DNA of 64,000 nt from positions 142,355,619 to 142,419,618 of the forward strand of contig NC_133771.1 in the NCBI RefSeq assembly GCF_003597395.2. Direction: 5' to 3'. The notes beneath the pieces were generated by a model that worked only from the letters and a program-made list of their open reading frames with translations, did not search any database and was not told the origin of the DNA. Every line of letters begins with the position of its first letter. Within the stretch, counting starts at the first letter, position 1. Shown here piece by piece: positions 32,606-44,375 of this stretch. A program made the translations under genes and the position numbers. The stretch comes from Chelonoidis abingdonii. Lineage: Eukaryota > Chordata > Testudines > Testudinidae.

Positions 32606-32868
32606 CATTTAAGCTGCAGTTCTGGGCCATTGGGAGTTGTGGGGGTGGTGCTTGGGGTGAGGGCAGCGTGCAGAGTCCCTTGGCTATCCCTGTGCATAGG
32701 AGCTGGAGTGGGGACATGCCGCTGCTTCCGGGAGCCATTTAGAGTGGGGCAAGGCCTCAACCGAGCTCCATGGCTGGAGCGGGGAAAGCTTCCTGGCAAG
32801 AGCTCGAGGGATTGATTAAAATGTCTGGAGCGCCGTAAGTTGTCCCCGGGCCATAGTTTGCCCACCCC
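32605..32868. mobile_element. GC-rich non-autonomous element, hAT-like
   Basis: A GC-rich block with 'attgggagttgtgggggtgg', 'gggacatgccgctgcttccggg' (partly quoted) and the end 'gggccatagtttgcccacc'. It resembles 7005-7220 in the opposite orientation. It lies exactly between two CR1 pieces. Confidence 0.5.
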
Positions 32869-33085
32869 GATCTAGACTGTCTCTGACAGGTGTTTATCTA
32901 ACCTGTTCTTAAAAATCTCCAGCAACGGATATTCTACAACCTCCCTAAGCAATTTATTCCAGTCATTAACTATCCTTGCAGCTAGGAAGTTTTTCCTAAT
33001 GTCTAACCTAAATATCCCTTGCTGCTATTTAACTCCATTACCTCTTGTCCTGTCCCTAGTGGATGAGAACAATTTATCACACTCT

Positions 33086-33337
33086 TCTTTATTATTGTCA
33101 AGCCTCCCCCAGTCTTCTCCTCTCCAGACTAAACAAACCCTTTTTTCAATCTTTCCTCATAGGTCATGTTCTCTAGACCTTTAATCATTTTTGTTGATCT
33201 TCTCTGGATTTTCTTTATTATTGTCAAGCCTCCCCCAGTCTTCTCCTCTCCAGACTAAACAAACCCTTTTTTCAATCTTTCCTCATAGGTCATGTTCTCT
33301 AGACCTTTAATCATTTTTTTTTTGTTCTCCTCTGGAC
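33086..33337. repeat. Tandem duplication of a 126-bp CR1 segment
   Basis: 33086-33211 and 33212-33337 are near-identical over 'ttattattgtcaagcctccc', 'agactaaacaaaccc' and 'catgttctctagacctttaa'. They differ mainly in the length of a T-run in the second copy. The duplicated part encodes the MIKGLENMTYEERLKKGFVW segment. Confidence 0.9.
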
Positions 33338-33612
33338 TTTCTCCATTTTTTCCACATTTTTCCCAAAGTATGATTCCAAGAACTGGACACACTGCTCCAG
33401 CTGAGGTGTTATCAGTTCCAAGTTGGGCAGAAGAATTACTTCCTATGTCTTGCTTACGTCACTCCTGCTAATACATTCCAGAATGATGTTAGGGGTGGTT
33501 GTTTTTATTTCTTTTTTTGCAGCAGTACTATATTCTTGACTCATATGTAGTTTGTGATACACTATAAATCCCAGATCTTTTTCTGCATTATTCATTCCTA
33601 GGCAGTCATTTC

Positions 33613-33903
33613 TCATTTTGTATTTGAACAGCTGCTAGTCCTTCCGAAGTGGAGTACTTTGCATTTGTCCCTATCAAATTGCATCCTATTTATTTCAGAC
33701 CATTTCTCCAGTTTGTCAAGATCATTTTGAACTCTAATCCTATCCTCCAAAGGGCTTGCAATCCCTCCCGGCTTGATATCATCTGCAAACTTTATAAGTG
33801 TACTCTCTATGCCATTATACAAATCATTTATGAAGAACAGGACCCAGAACAGAACCCTGTGCGACACCACAAGATATGCCCTTCCAGCTTCACTGTGAAC
33901 CAT
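33613..33903 (-). pseudogene. CR1 reverse transcriptase palm fragment
   Basis: In the 97-codon frame, FINDLYNGIESTLIKFADD includes the catalytic FADD (33789-33778), followed by the helix NDLDKLEKWSEINRMQFDRD and the KCKVLHFGR box conserved in CR1 RTs. The preceding S-G-V-P-Q-G-type box is garbled by a shift. It is the middle of an RT of several hundred residues. Confidence 0.85.
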
Positions 33904-34000
33904 TTATAATTACTCTCTGGGTATGATTTTCCAACCAGTTGTACACCCACCTTATAGCATGTTCATCTAGGCTATATTTCCTTAGTTGCTTATGAGAAGG

Positions 34001-34040
34001 TCATATGAGAAGTATCAAAATCATATGAGAAGTATCAAAA
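34001..34040. repeat. Perfect 20-bp tandem duplication in CR1
   Basis: tcatatgagaagtatcaaaa occurs twice in a row. The 20-bp gain is not a multiple of three and shifts the RT frame. Confidence 0.95.
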
Positions 34041-35406
34041 GCCTCACTAAATCTGAGGTCTACTACTTCCCCCCATCCCAAGGCTTGTTACCATGTCAAA
34101 GAAGGATATTAGGTTGTTTTGACATTTTTGGTTTTTGACAAATCTATGTTCTTCTACGTGCTTATAAATCAATTGCTTGATTATTTCCTGCATTTTCTTT
34201 CTAGGTACTGAAGTTAAGCTGACTGGTCTATAAATCCCTGGGTTTTCCTTATTCCCTCTTTATATAGATAGTATATTTGCCCTGTTCCAGTACTCTGAGA
34301 TGTCTCCCATCCTCCACGATTATCTCAGAGATAATCACTACTGGCTCAAAGATGTCTTCAGCTAGTTCCTTAAGTATTCAAAGAAGTATTTCATTAGGCC
34401 TTGCTGACTTGAAGACATCTTACTTGTTTAAATAATTCTTAACTTATTTTTTTCCCCTATTTTAAACTCAAATCCTACTCCATTTACACTGATGCTCATT
34501 ATGCTAATTATCTAATCACTGCTAAACTTTTTGGTGACATTTGAAACAAAAAAGGCATTTAACGCTTCAGCCATTACTGTGTTTTCTGTTTTTGTCTTTC
34601 CCGCCTCCTCCTCATTAAGTAATGGGCCTACTCTATCCTTGGTCTTCCTTTTACTTCTAATGTATTTGTAAAATGTTTTCTTGTTACCCTTTTCATCCCG
34701 AGCTAGTTTACCCTCATTTTGTGCTGGACTTTTCTAATTGTCCTTGCATGCTTTTGTTGTTTTTTTATATATTTGTTACTTGTCATTTGAGCTAGTTTCC
34801 ACTTTGTGTATAACTCTTTTTTGAGTTTCAGGTCATTCAAAATCTCCTAGTTAAAACAGATGATCTCTTATACTTCCTATCTTTCTTATGCATTGGGGTA
34901 GTGTGCTCTTTTGCTCTTAATAATGTTTCCTTAAAAAAAAATTGCTTATTCTCCTGAACAATTTTTCCCGTTAAGACTTATTTCCCACAGTATCTTACCT
35001 ACCAAATCTGAGAGTTTGCTAAAGTCTGCCTTCTTGAAGTCCATTGTTTTTATTCTGCTCTTTTCCCTCCTACCATTCCTTAGACTCATGGGCTCTATCA
35101 TTTTGTGATCACTTACCCAAGCTGCCTTCCACCTTCCAAATATCTACCAGTTCCTCCTTATTTATCAGAATCATATCTAGACCAGCCTCTCTCCTTTCAC
35201 CATCTTCTTCAATAAAAAGTTATCTTCATTGCATTCCAAGAACTTGTTGAATAATCTTTGCCTTGCTATATTATTTTCCCAATAGATGTCTGCTCAGCTG
35301 AATTCCACCATCACCATCAAGTCTTATGCTTTGAATGATTTTGTTAGTTATTCAGAAAAAGCCTCATCCATCTCTTCTTGGTTAGGTGGTCTGTAGTTAA
35401 ACCCCT

Positions 35407-36303
35407 TGTCATAGCATTCCCTCTCAGATCTGAACCTTAGAGTTCAGAAAATGAGATACTAGCACATGAATCCTCTAAGCTTAATTACCAGCTTAGATCT
35501 GATAGCACTGTCACCACCCAAAAATATAGTGTTTTGGGGCACTCTGATCTCCCCAACCTTCCCTGGGGACCCCAAGAACCCAAATCCCTTGGTCCTTAAA
35601 CAAGGAGAAATAAACCATTCCCCCTTCTTTCCCCTCCCAGACTTTACTCCCTGGGCTATCCTGAGAGACTACTGATCCAATACTCTTTAAATCAACAATA
35701 CAGAGAACCATGTCCCTCCCTTCCACAAAGTGAGGCAAACAGATTCAAGGAAAACAGAGAGAGAAATTCTTCCTCTCCCCCCCTCCCGTCTCCGCCACAG
35801 TCTGGATAAAACTAGGAACAAGGAAAAATCAATCAGATTCTCTAAAAGAAATCTTTTAAATAAAAGAAAGGAAAAAAGTAAAGAATTATCTCAGTAAACT
35901 TCAAGATGTAAAATATTCGGGTCCTATAGCTTATCAGACACTAGAAAGAAACTTTCCCCCCAGTACTAATACAAATCAAAATATTCCCAGCAACTACACA
36001 TATAAAAGTTAACCAGCCAGATCCCCAATTGCAAATAGAGTAAAACAATCAAAAAAGCCTAAACCACCTGTTTTTACTTACTATTTGAACAAAAACTTAG
36101 AGAGCCTGTAGTAATGTCCGGTCTCTCTCAGACCCCCCGAGAGAGGAACACACAGCGGACAAAGAACACACACAAAAGCTTCCCTCCACCCACATTTAAA
36201 AGTATCGTCTCCTGATTGGTCTTCTGGTCAGATGTTCCATTTCCCTGCTTGTAACCTTTTACAGGTAGAAGAGACATTAACCCTTAACAATCTGTTTATG
36301 ACA
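35407..36303 (-). mobile_element. Solo LTR inserted in CR1, antisense, 897 bp
   Basis: On the minus strand it starts TGTCATAAACAG (from 36303) and ends GCTATGACA (35407). Perfect 5-bp duplications CCCCT flank it (35402-35406 and 36304-36308). Deleting the LTR and one CCCCT rejoins the CR1 sequence. A 5-bp duplication fits ERVL/spuma-like or other 5-bp integrators; the class is not decided. No proviral coding sequence is inside. Confidence 0.88.
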
Positions 36304-36430
36304 CCCCTACTATGACATTACCCTGGTTTTTTACCCATTTTGCTGTTACCCATAGACTTTCAACAGGTCTGCCTCCACTCCTGTCTCAACCTCAGTGCAA
36401 GTGTTTAGTACAGTTACAATCCACATAATC

Positions 36431-37589
36431 CAGTTAAATCCATATTTCAATTTTGACTACAAGGTTTTGCTTGGAGTGATGATGAAAGTTAAAGCTGTGT
36501 TAAGATGAATGAAAGGAAACAAGTAAAGCTGTTTTTCTAGGGAAGAGTTCAAGGATCTGGGTTATACTACCTAATGAAATTGCCCCAGAGAAAATGGCAG
36601 CAGCAGATTTACTAGTATTGCTATGCTGTGATTAAACCTCAAGAGAAAACACACAGTAGGGAGTCATATCTACCTCTAATCTGAGCACTAATTTTGGAAT
36701 TGCTCTGGGGAGAAAGCTCGGCTTCCACATTTGCTGTTCCTAGTGCCTCCTTGAACTTGTTAAACAAAGCACTGGAGCCTACAGAGACAAATATCCAGAG
36801 ACATCCCTTGAGAGTCCACAGAAAGCTGTAATTGGTGACACTGTGGAGCTTGAGATTCTGACATTATGAAGATTGGTTTGCAATGAAAATGACTCCTAGG
36901 GCGACTAGGGGATGATTCCTAATCCAAACATTCTTCAACTGTAATCTACTTTGTTCATTTCTTAGAAATACAGGTTTTTTCAGGTATTAAGAACCATTAC
37001 TCTTGAGCTGTTCATGTAATTGTGTACATTTGTGTTTTGGCCAGTAGCACCAACTAACCAGTTTTACAGTTACTAACAGCCACTCTGAGACAAAGCAAGT
37101 AATAAAAGAGATCCCTAATCTCCCCAAATAAATATCAACCCTCCCTCACCACACCTCATGCTTCCACAAAAATCTATGCAAATAAATAGTCTGCAGAATG
37201 CCCAAATTGTCAATTATTTTGTACCAAGGACAGGAGTAATTTGAGAGGCCCTCACAGAGCATGCCTTTCCAGCTGCTCCCTTTCTTATAAACCAAGGGAG
37301 CTCCAGTTTGATCACCTTTGCAGCTCTCAGCTGTGACAGAATCTCTCGGAGAGAGGAGGTCACTCAAACAAGCAGGTCCCTAGTTTGTGGGTAAAAATTA
37401 GGGTTGTCCAGAGAACAATAGTTCCATTTTGCAGCAACTTTCAACATTTTTAATGTTTCCTCCTAAAGGGAATTGTGTCAAAATGTCCCTTTTTGGATCA
37501 AAACCCGAGGTTTTTGATTTGGGAAGTTCTTTTGGGTCCATGGCTGTCTGGTCAGAAGTCACAGGAGAAACACACTAGATAGCCTGGTG
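36431..37589. other. No gene recognised
   Basis: AT-rich; 37146-37367 (minus) is an unsupported frame. Confidence 0.5.
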
Positions 37590-37594
37590 CAAGG

Positions 37595-38647
37595 TGTGAC
37601 AGGATACATCCTCATGTTCACACTCTACAAGCTATTGTACTAATCTTTGTACAAAATATGCCTTGTAAGGTATTATTTGAAAACTCAGTTTGATGGTCAG
37701 TATTGTCTTCTAAAATATGTGTAGCAACATTGTAAATATGAAGTTATTCAATTCCCTGGTACATGTTTCAAACTTCACAGCCCTGCCCAAACATAAGTTG
37801 ACAAACAAGTCTGCCCTAAACAAAGGAATGTGTGCTTTACTTAATTTGCATTTAAGTAGTAAACAGAGTCATCAAACAGGAAGGAAGACAAAGGAAGTTC
37901 AAACAGCTGAAAAAAACAGCAGGGACTATTCTTCCACATAGACCCTTTGGCTCCTGGTTCTCAGCTAGAAATGTTTTTCAAGAGGGGGACTGAAACTATA
38001 AAAAAGAGGGACAAACATCCCAGGGCACCCTTTTCTCTCTCTCTGCCTATCACAATAACTGCACCTGAAGAGACAAAGGAAGCAGGCATTAGACTCCAGG
38101 GGAAGAGCCCTGATCTCAGAGTTTGGTCAGTAATCTGCTGGAGCATGTGGTGAGAAACTGTGCTTCAATCTATATAGTTAGATATTAGTAAACATCTTAT
38201 CTTTACTTTTCTTGTAACCATTTCTGATGTTTATGCCTCATTATTTGTCGTGTACTAGTAAAATCTATCTCCTTGTAGTTAATAAATGTGTTTTACTATT
38301 TTATCTAATCCAGTATATTTAAATTGAAATATCTGGTTAACTCCATTTGGGGTAACAAGCTGGGTGCATATTATTCCCTTAAAGGAATAATAGACTCAAT
38401 ATATTTGCACTGATGAGGAGAGGGCTGGGTAGTACAGGACCACACATTTCTGGGGGGAAATCTTTAAGGCTGGTTAGAGGCAAGGTGTGGCTGGCTAGAG
38501 GCAGCACACACAGACAGACAGAGCTCCAAGTGACTTACACATGAGAGGCTGTTTGCGAGCAGCAAAGTATTATAAAGGATATCCCATGTTAGAGGGCAGG
38601 GGTGACATAGCTACTTATTGGTCTGGATTGTACCCTGGTATGTCACA
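37595..38647 (+). mobile_element. Solo LTR-like element, 1053 bp
   Basis: It begins TGTGACAGG and ends TATGTCACA, with the perfect terminal inverted heptamer TGTGACA/TGTCACA. Flanks CAAGG (37590-37594) and CCAGG (38648-38652) are a 5-bp duplication with one mismatch. It sits within a short dispersed repeat containing 'ggttcaagtccctgct', which is split by the insertion. An AATAAA occurs at about 38281-38286. Orientation follows the poly(A) signal. Confidence 0.78.
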
Positions 38648-38652
38648 CCAGG

Positions 38653-38775
38653 TTCAAGTCCCTGCTGTGCCTGATTTGGACTAGAGATTTCCTCAATCTA
38701 GATCATTCTGAATCAAACAGAATCTGAGTCTCTAACATACCAGGCTTGTGCCCTAACCACCAGCTTAGAGAGAAT
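38653..38775. repeat. Short dispersed repeat with tRNA-like B-box phrase
   Basis: 'ggttcaagtccctgctgtgcc' is followed by an inverted segment ending 'gtgccctaaccaccagctta'. A related copy lies at 44265-44375. It resembles a fold-back SINE or MITE; the class is uncertain. Confidence 0.45.
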
Positions 38776-38865
38776 CACTCTCTCATTCTGTCGTGGCTTT
38801 GTAAACACTAATCCACGCCTTCTTGGTGACCCTCCAAAGAGCTACATGTGCACCTGGAACAACTA

Positions 38866-39032
38866 AAAAGCGACAAAGAGTCCTGTGGCACTTTATAGGC
38901 TGACAGACATATTGGAGCATAAGCTTTCATGGGTGAATACCCACTTCGCCAGATGAATGTGACTATATGGTGCCACAGGACTCTTTGTCACTTTTACAGA
39001 TCCAGACTAACATGGCTACCCCTCTGATACTT
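38866..39032. mobile_element. Fold-back Penelope tail
   Basis: The left part (38866-38965) is an antisense tail: 'gacaaagagtcctgtggcac ... ttggagcataagctttcatg'. The right part (38966-39032) is a sense tail: 'ggtgccacaggactctttg ... ccagactaacatggctaccc'. The two halves form a hairpin. The right half is the reverse complement of the segment inserted at 12534-12640. Confidence 0.75.
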
Positions 39033-39773
39033 GGAACAACCAACACAGCTTTATTTAGAGGGCCATGACAGCGCAACCATAGTACTATTTGTGGCACTTT
39101 CATAAAGACAGAGATTTTGGCTACATGTAGGTTTCCTGCAGCTTCCTTAAAAAGTATTGTGGGTTTCATTTTCTAGTGATTAATGATTTTAGGTCCCCAT
39201 CTTCAGATACCTTAAAGTGGCATGCTATCAGAAAATGTTAAGCACCTGCCTCCAAATAGCTAGAAACTTTTGAAAATGTAGGCCTGAGTGACTATTTTGT
39301 TTCTACAGAGCAACCTGAAAGTCTGCTTTCTTACATTTTGCTTCTAGTTTTGCAGTTACGTGACCATATACATGTCACGCTTTAAATTAGAAGTACAGGT
39401 TGTGAGAAGACAATAGAGACATATTATGTTATGTTGTCCCTCAGGGAACATTCAGTCACTGAGGTCTGAATGAACTTAGATCAAAAGTCTTATAGCACAC
39501 TGTACTGATGCTCATGAAGGAAATGAGAAAAAACCTCAACAACAAAGGAGTTAAAAAAAAATAGGTAGCCAATCCTTGAGCTGCACTGTTTTATAAATGC
39601 TGTGGAGTTTTGATTACTTAAAAAAAACCTAAAAGATTTTTTCCCTTTAAAGCAGATTTATGTAACTTAATTTTTTATATTTTCAAGCCAGTATAAAATT
39701 TTCTAGTTGACTGAGTGAAAATGTTACAAACGCATACTTCTCAAAATGCAGGTTGTTTTAGAACTTCTATTTT
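39033..39773. other. No gene recognised
   Basis: AT-rich DNA up to the TTA duplication of the next Harbinger. Confidence 0.55.
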
Positions 39774-40339
39774 TTAGGCCATGCCTACACTACAAACTTT
39801 TGCTGACACAAATTATGTTGGTATAAAGACGCCACAGTTTATATATTGCTTGCACATGTGCATTCTGGGTTCCTTGCATCGACACTGCTCATATTCACCA
39901 GAAGGGCTTGTGCTGATGCACGCTGCAGTACACCCTGTATCCATGTATTCAACCTGCCACCTTCCAGCACATTGTCTTTTGATAAGTTTTGACAATGCAT
40001 GGTGGGACAGAAGCGAGCTGTGCTGGGATGAGTGGGACTGTGAGGTCAAGTTCCCAAACAGCTTTCTCCATCTTATAATGCCAACCTTAGCCCATAAAAT
40101 TTAAAGCTACTTGTAAAATCCCAATAACCCACAGGGGACTTGACTTTGCATGAAGCATGGATCCTGCACAGCTCTGCACTTTTGCCTTGACCAATGCAAG
40201 CACAGGCTGCACAATCCACTAGTAGTTGCCGAGCCACAAGAAGAGCCATAGGGAACGTGGCGATTTCCTGGAGGACTGATTTCTGTGGGATATAGCAAGA
40301 ACCAAGTGAAAGTTGTTGGTGTTCTCCGAGCATCAACAG

Positions 40340-40720
40340 ATGGTGAAGCATCACTTCTGGGCCCAAGACCACCTTGCTTCAGGATACATCAGCAGAAAGG
40401 GCTATTTTTCTAGGGTTATATGAGCTTCGGTGGATTACCAGGGTCACTTCACGAACATCAATATTGGCTGGTAAGGAAAAGTGCATGATGCTTGAATCTT
40501 TAGGAATACAGGACTGTTCTGAAAGCTACAAGCCGGGACTTTCTTTCCCACTGGCAATATTGAAATTCAAAGAATGATCTTGGGGGACCCAGCCTGCCCT
40601 TTGCTCATGAAGCTGTACACCAGATACTTCAACAGTACCAAGGGAAGATTTGAATGTGCTTTTGGTAGATTAAATAACACGACTGGATCTCTATGAGAAA
40701 AATATCCCAGTGGTTATAGC
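40340..40720 (+). pseudogene. Harbinger DDE transposase relic (core and C-terminal part)
   Basis: Readable pieces in order: YISRKGYF (about 40387-40410), NINIGW then GKVHDA with the aspartate codon at 40487-40489, IFRNTGLF, LQAGTFFP, ILGDPACPLL, and GRFECAFGRL with the glutamate codon at 40652-40654. In-frame stops interrupt GW*GKVHDA*IF and GLF*KL. The N-terminal third and the first aspartate box are not recognisable, so roughly half the protein is missing. Confidence 0.82.
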
Positions 40721-41269
40721 TGCCTGCTGTGCTCGGTGCGTAGCAAAGGTGGGAAAGGTGCTGCCGGGTACAGGGCAGAAGTGGAGCTGATGAATTTGAT
40801 CAGCCAGGCTCAAAGGCTATTAGGAGAACTCAGCCTGAAGTTATATGACTCAGGGAGGCTCTGAAAGAGCACTTTAATAGTGACCCACCGTAGAAAACAG
40901 TGGTATACTGAGCTCTACCTGGCCCTGCAGTTTGAAGGCCTGTTAGCAAATGTGTGGTGCTTGGTGTACAGATACGAATATAACATTGGCAAAGCACTAT
41001 TAATTGTGTAGTGCTTGCAGTACATTTATGATTATTACACTGTCACTGATCCTACAGGTTGTGTCACACTTTATAATAACACAAAGTGTATGCTTTCACT
41101 GCCACTAGTCAGTGTGAATTATATGTTATGAACTAATAAAGATGAATTATTTTCCAAACAAAAGTTTTATTAACAACAAACCCCCTAAAAATTCTGTGCA
41201 AGTTAAAAGCAAATACATTACAACCTTAACCAATTTATGGAACAGAGCTTAAAGGAGGGAAAAGAATAT

Positions 41270-42090
41270 TCATGTCCATTTTGACTGCACATACACTGAC
41301 ACGTGACAGCCACAGTCAATGTATGTAGCTGTGATTGTCCTTAATGTCCATGGGGTAGAGTGATGGGGTAGGGATGTGGCCCTCCTGCCATGTGGAATTT
41401 TGATGTGGGCGAGGGGGGAGGGATGCTGTGTTGGGAGGTGCTGCAGTGGAATTCTCCATGGATGGAAAAGGGAGGTGAGCCCAGGATTGCAGAACATGTA
41501 TGTCCACAAGAGTCTGCAGCATCAGTGTTTGCTGCCAGAGGAGCCTCTTTATGCTCTGGTGCATGTCCCTTTTCTTTTCCTTCTAGGCCTTTTTCCTATC
41601 CGCTCCTTCCTTCTCTGTATAGTCTGCAGTGTTCTCTCTTCAGGCTCTTTCCCATGTAGCACTGGTTTGCAGGATCTCGCTGAACATGTCCTCCCAAGTC
41701 CTCTTCTTTCTCCTCTTCTGGCTCATCTGCTGTGTGTGTATAGAGGGGGAACCTCTCAAGGCCACAATGGCAGCAGTTGCAGATAAAACACACAGACATA
41801 CCACTGTCAGTATAGTCACAACGAAGAGTGAAAGTTAAGCTTCAGAACTCCCTTCCCTTGCTTCCGTATAGTTTTAAACAAGACATGCTTCTTGACACTT
41901 CTGCTCCACACCTGCGCTTGGAGAGCCTCTTCTCCCCACAGGCCGAGGAGAACAAATATTTCCTATCTCCTCCTAGGCAGAATGTGCCTAGAGCATGTGG
42001 CTGGCATGGTCAGCTGGGCAGGAGCGCACAACAATGGAGAGCTACTAGGTGTGCACACCAAGCTAGACAACCAGGAAAAGACATTTAAAA
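41270..42090 (-). pseudogene. Probable second Harbinger gene (C-terminal part), degenerate
   Basis: The minus strand carries an acidic segment DEPEEEKEEDLGGHVQRDP (about 41720-41660), a basic stretch, and a C-terminal Pro/Ser-rich tail ending HIPTPSLYPMDIKDNHSYIH (to 41316). It lies tail-to-tail with the transposase and has its own poly(A) signal at 41171-41166. That is the position and composition of the Myb/SANT-type companion gene. No SANT domain remains visible. Confidence 0.5.
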
Positions 42091-42427
42091 AATAAACAGC
42101 GTTTTAAAATGGGGAGGCTTCCAGTCTCTGTGACACCTGGGCAGCAGGGTTCACAACTGCGACTGGAGCAGTTAGAGTTGGGAATTGTGGGATAGCTTCT
42201 AGAGGATTGTTTGGGTCAATATAAGTAACACAGTGTCTACATCTGTGTCATGTCGACCTCAATACATCGATCATGGCTCAGCACCACTCAGGGAGGTGGT
42301 GTTACTATGTTAGAGTAATGGAGCATTTACATAGGTGGGAAACAAATTTAAGTGTAGACACATGCACGTCTAGGTGAATGCAAGAATGCTTACATCGACC
42401 TAACTTTGTAAAGCAGACCAGGCCTTA

Positions 42428-44260
42428 GATGTTTTTTAACGACATGTTTTAATAGCTATTCAAGAAGACTTGAGTCAGTACATTACTACCTTATGTGATT
42501 TGCTCAAATTTATTTACTCAAAGATCATGCTCCAAAACATCTCTCAGTCTGTAAGATACCACAGGGCTCTTTGCTGCTTTTTCAAATCTATCAGTAAGCC
42601 AGCGACAAAAGCAATAATAAATAAAAAAAGCCATCCTGATGCCAGTTCCTTTGCTCTGACCACTGGGAAGCACTACCTCCTTTACCAAGAAAGCTATGTA
42701 GGTGGCCAAAATTTAAGTCCATTCTTTTGCTTGTCATTTTCACAGGTGAAAGATATAGCATCAATACTGTGTTCAGTGGATGGAGAACACAAAAGACAGA
42801 AGAAAACTTTCTATAGAACCCAGCTACTTTTGCATCACACCACAATTACATTATATCCCTCTAAATCTAATAGCAGTCTGCCATTATTTTTTCAAACAAA
42901 TTCCCTGAGTTTCAGCTTTAGAGCACAAACTTTTGGTTTCCTGGAAGCATTTTTATTTTGAAGTTAAAGGTGCTATGGTGATTTACACCAACTGAGGATC
43001 TGGCCATTATTAAAACAAGAGCTTTCAATTGAATTCACAAGGACCTGAACCGAATTCCTGTGCCACCCAAAATAGATTCCAGTTGCACTCCTTTCCACTC
43101 TTAGGAAATAGGAGCAAATATTTCATATCAGGCACTGAACAAATTAAGGGTAGGTTAGAAAAATGTCTCTGTTAATCACCAATTTTGTTGAGAATATGAT
43201 ATGCATTATAGTGGCAAATAATTTTGGTAGTTTTCCTACTTGTATTGTAAAAATAAATACATTTAAAAACCCTTCATATTTCCTTTAGTTTGCACAGGCC
43301 TTACAGATACATTCTGCTGGGTCCCTGTTCCACCACCTTGCAGCATCAATTTGATTGTTTTATGCTGGATGCAATCTTGTGATTGGATTTCTACTACCAC
43401 ATTCAGAAGAGCCAAAGAGCTAATTGAAAATCTGACTTTTCCTTATCAAAAGCAGATAGCAGCATTCAAAATGCCATTGTTCACTGCTTCTTATAGCTCC
43501 AACTTCAGCTGCAAAATAACTGAGCCCAGAGCTGGTCACAAAGGAGAAAATATTGCATAAACTTTTATCTGCCTGTATTATCACATCCACACCTCTTCTT
43601 CTATTTCATTCCTTCAGCCAACAGAGAGAGGGGATTTACTGATTGAATCTCTGGGTCCTCAAACATCTTTCTTAGTCAAAGACCTTCATTGGTGTCTCAG
43701 TTAATTGATCCGGGCAGGTGTTCTGTGGCTGCTAAGCATTTCCATTTTTTTGAAGCTAATGCATTTTGTTCATTTTACCTGCTGTTGTCATCCAGACTTG
43801 AGTAGCTCTGTAATCCAAGCATTCTTGTTTTCCCTTACAATAGCGTTGATTTCCTGTTTGATGCTAATCTTGATAGGTTGTTTCCTTGTGCCATTAAATA
43901 GGTCGGGGCAGCCTATCACAATGTGAGCTCTTTTCTTCACTTATTTCTAAAGTCACTCCTTTTATTTCTGCACTGATCTTATCAGGTGGCATGAGGCTTT
44001 TCCTGAATGACAAATTAGGGATGACCAAAGACCAGCTGCATTTATTTTCATTTCAGTGTTTGAAATTCCTCAGTTTACATAGTCTTTCTCCACACCCACA
44101 AACATTACAAAGAAATAAGACTGGTGTCCAAGGGAGAACAGGGAATTCAAGTGTTCCAGTGGAACTGCAGAAAGAAAAGGAGTGTTCAAAAGATGCACAC
44201 ACTTGCACTTGAAACATTCCATTTGGTAATCAGAGACCCCCTCTTTAAATGAACAATAGC
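42428..44260. other. No gene recognised
   Basis: The longest frame (42470-42961, 163 codons, plus) has no recognised domain, and its antisense also has open frames. A copy of the short 'ttacaccaactgaggatctgg' repeat lies at 42978-43003. The rest is AT-rich. Confidence 0.5.
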
Positions 44261-44264
44261 TTGG

Positions 44265-44375
44265 GCATTCAGCAGGCCAAATTCAAATCCCTGCTCTGCC
44301 TGACTCAGAGCACAGACTGGAACTTGGGTCTGCTATATCCCAACGAGTGCCCAACCACCAGGCTAGTGTCTATTT
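44265..44375. repeat. Short dispersed repeat, copy related to 38653-38775
   Basis: 'attcaaatccctgctctgcc' is followed by inverted 'gagcacagactggaacttgg' and 'gtgcccaaccaccaggct'. Confidence 0.5.

Larger units (their letters stand above)
32869..36430 (-). mobile_element. CR1-type LINE, antisense, interrupted by an LTR
   Basis: This is the largest CR1 piece. From right to left (minus strand) it contains part of the endonuclease-linker region (36304-36430), the [17 protein letters not shown] segment (35043 downwards), the linker, and the RT palm with FADD at 33778-33789. The RT C-terminal region down to 32869 follows, including MIKGLENMTYEERLKKGF. It is broken by an 897-bp LTR (35407-36303), a 126-bp tandem duplication and a 20-bp tandem duplication. 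Multiple frameshifts; inactive. Confidence 0.85.
39777..42424. mobile_element. Two-gene PIF/Harbinger transposon with TTA target duplication
   Basis: The left end ggccatgcctacactacaaa and right end actttgtaaagcagaccaggcc (partly quoted) form an imperfect TIR of about 22 bp. TTA precedes (39774-39776) and follows (42425-42427). The interior has a transposase relic on plus and a second-gene relic on minus, with convergent poly(A) signals AATAAA at 41135-41140 (plus) and 41171-41166 (minus). At 2.65 kb it is shorter than the copy at 26593, so it has lost sequence. Confidence 0.88.

Noticed and set aside
33086..33337. Tandem repeat as a CRISPR-like or satellite array
   Set aside because: Only two units, both of CR1 coding sequence; no spacer structure.
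38653..38775. tRNA gene suggested by 'ggttcaagtcc' (B-box)
   Set aside because: No matching A-box or cloverleaf could be drawn; the phrase belongs to a dispersed repeat with another copy at 44265.
42470..42961. 163-codon plus-strand frame, the longest single ATG-type frame without a known family
   Set aside because: AT-rich composition, no recognisable domain, open frames also on the opposite strand, and no splice or poly(A) context. It is compatible with chance.
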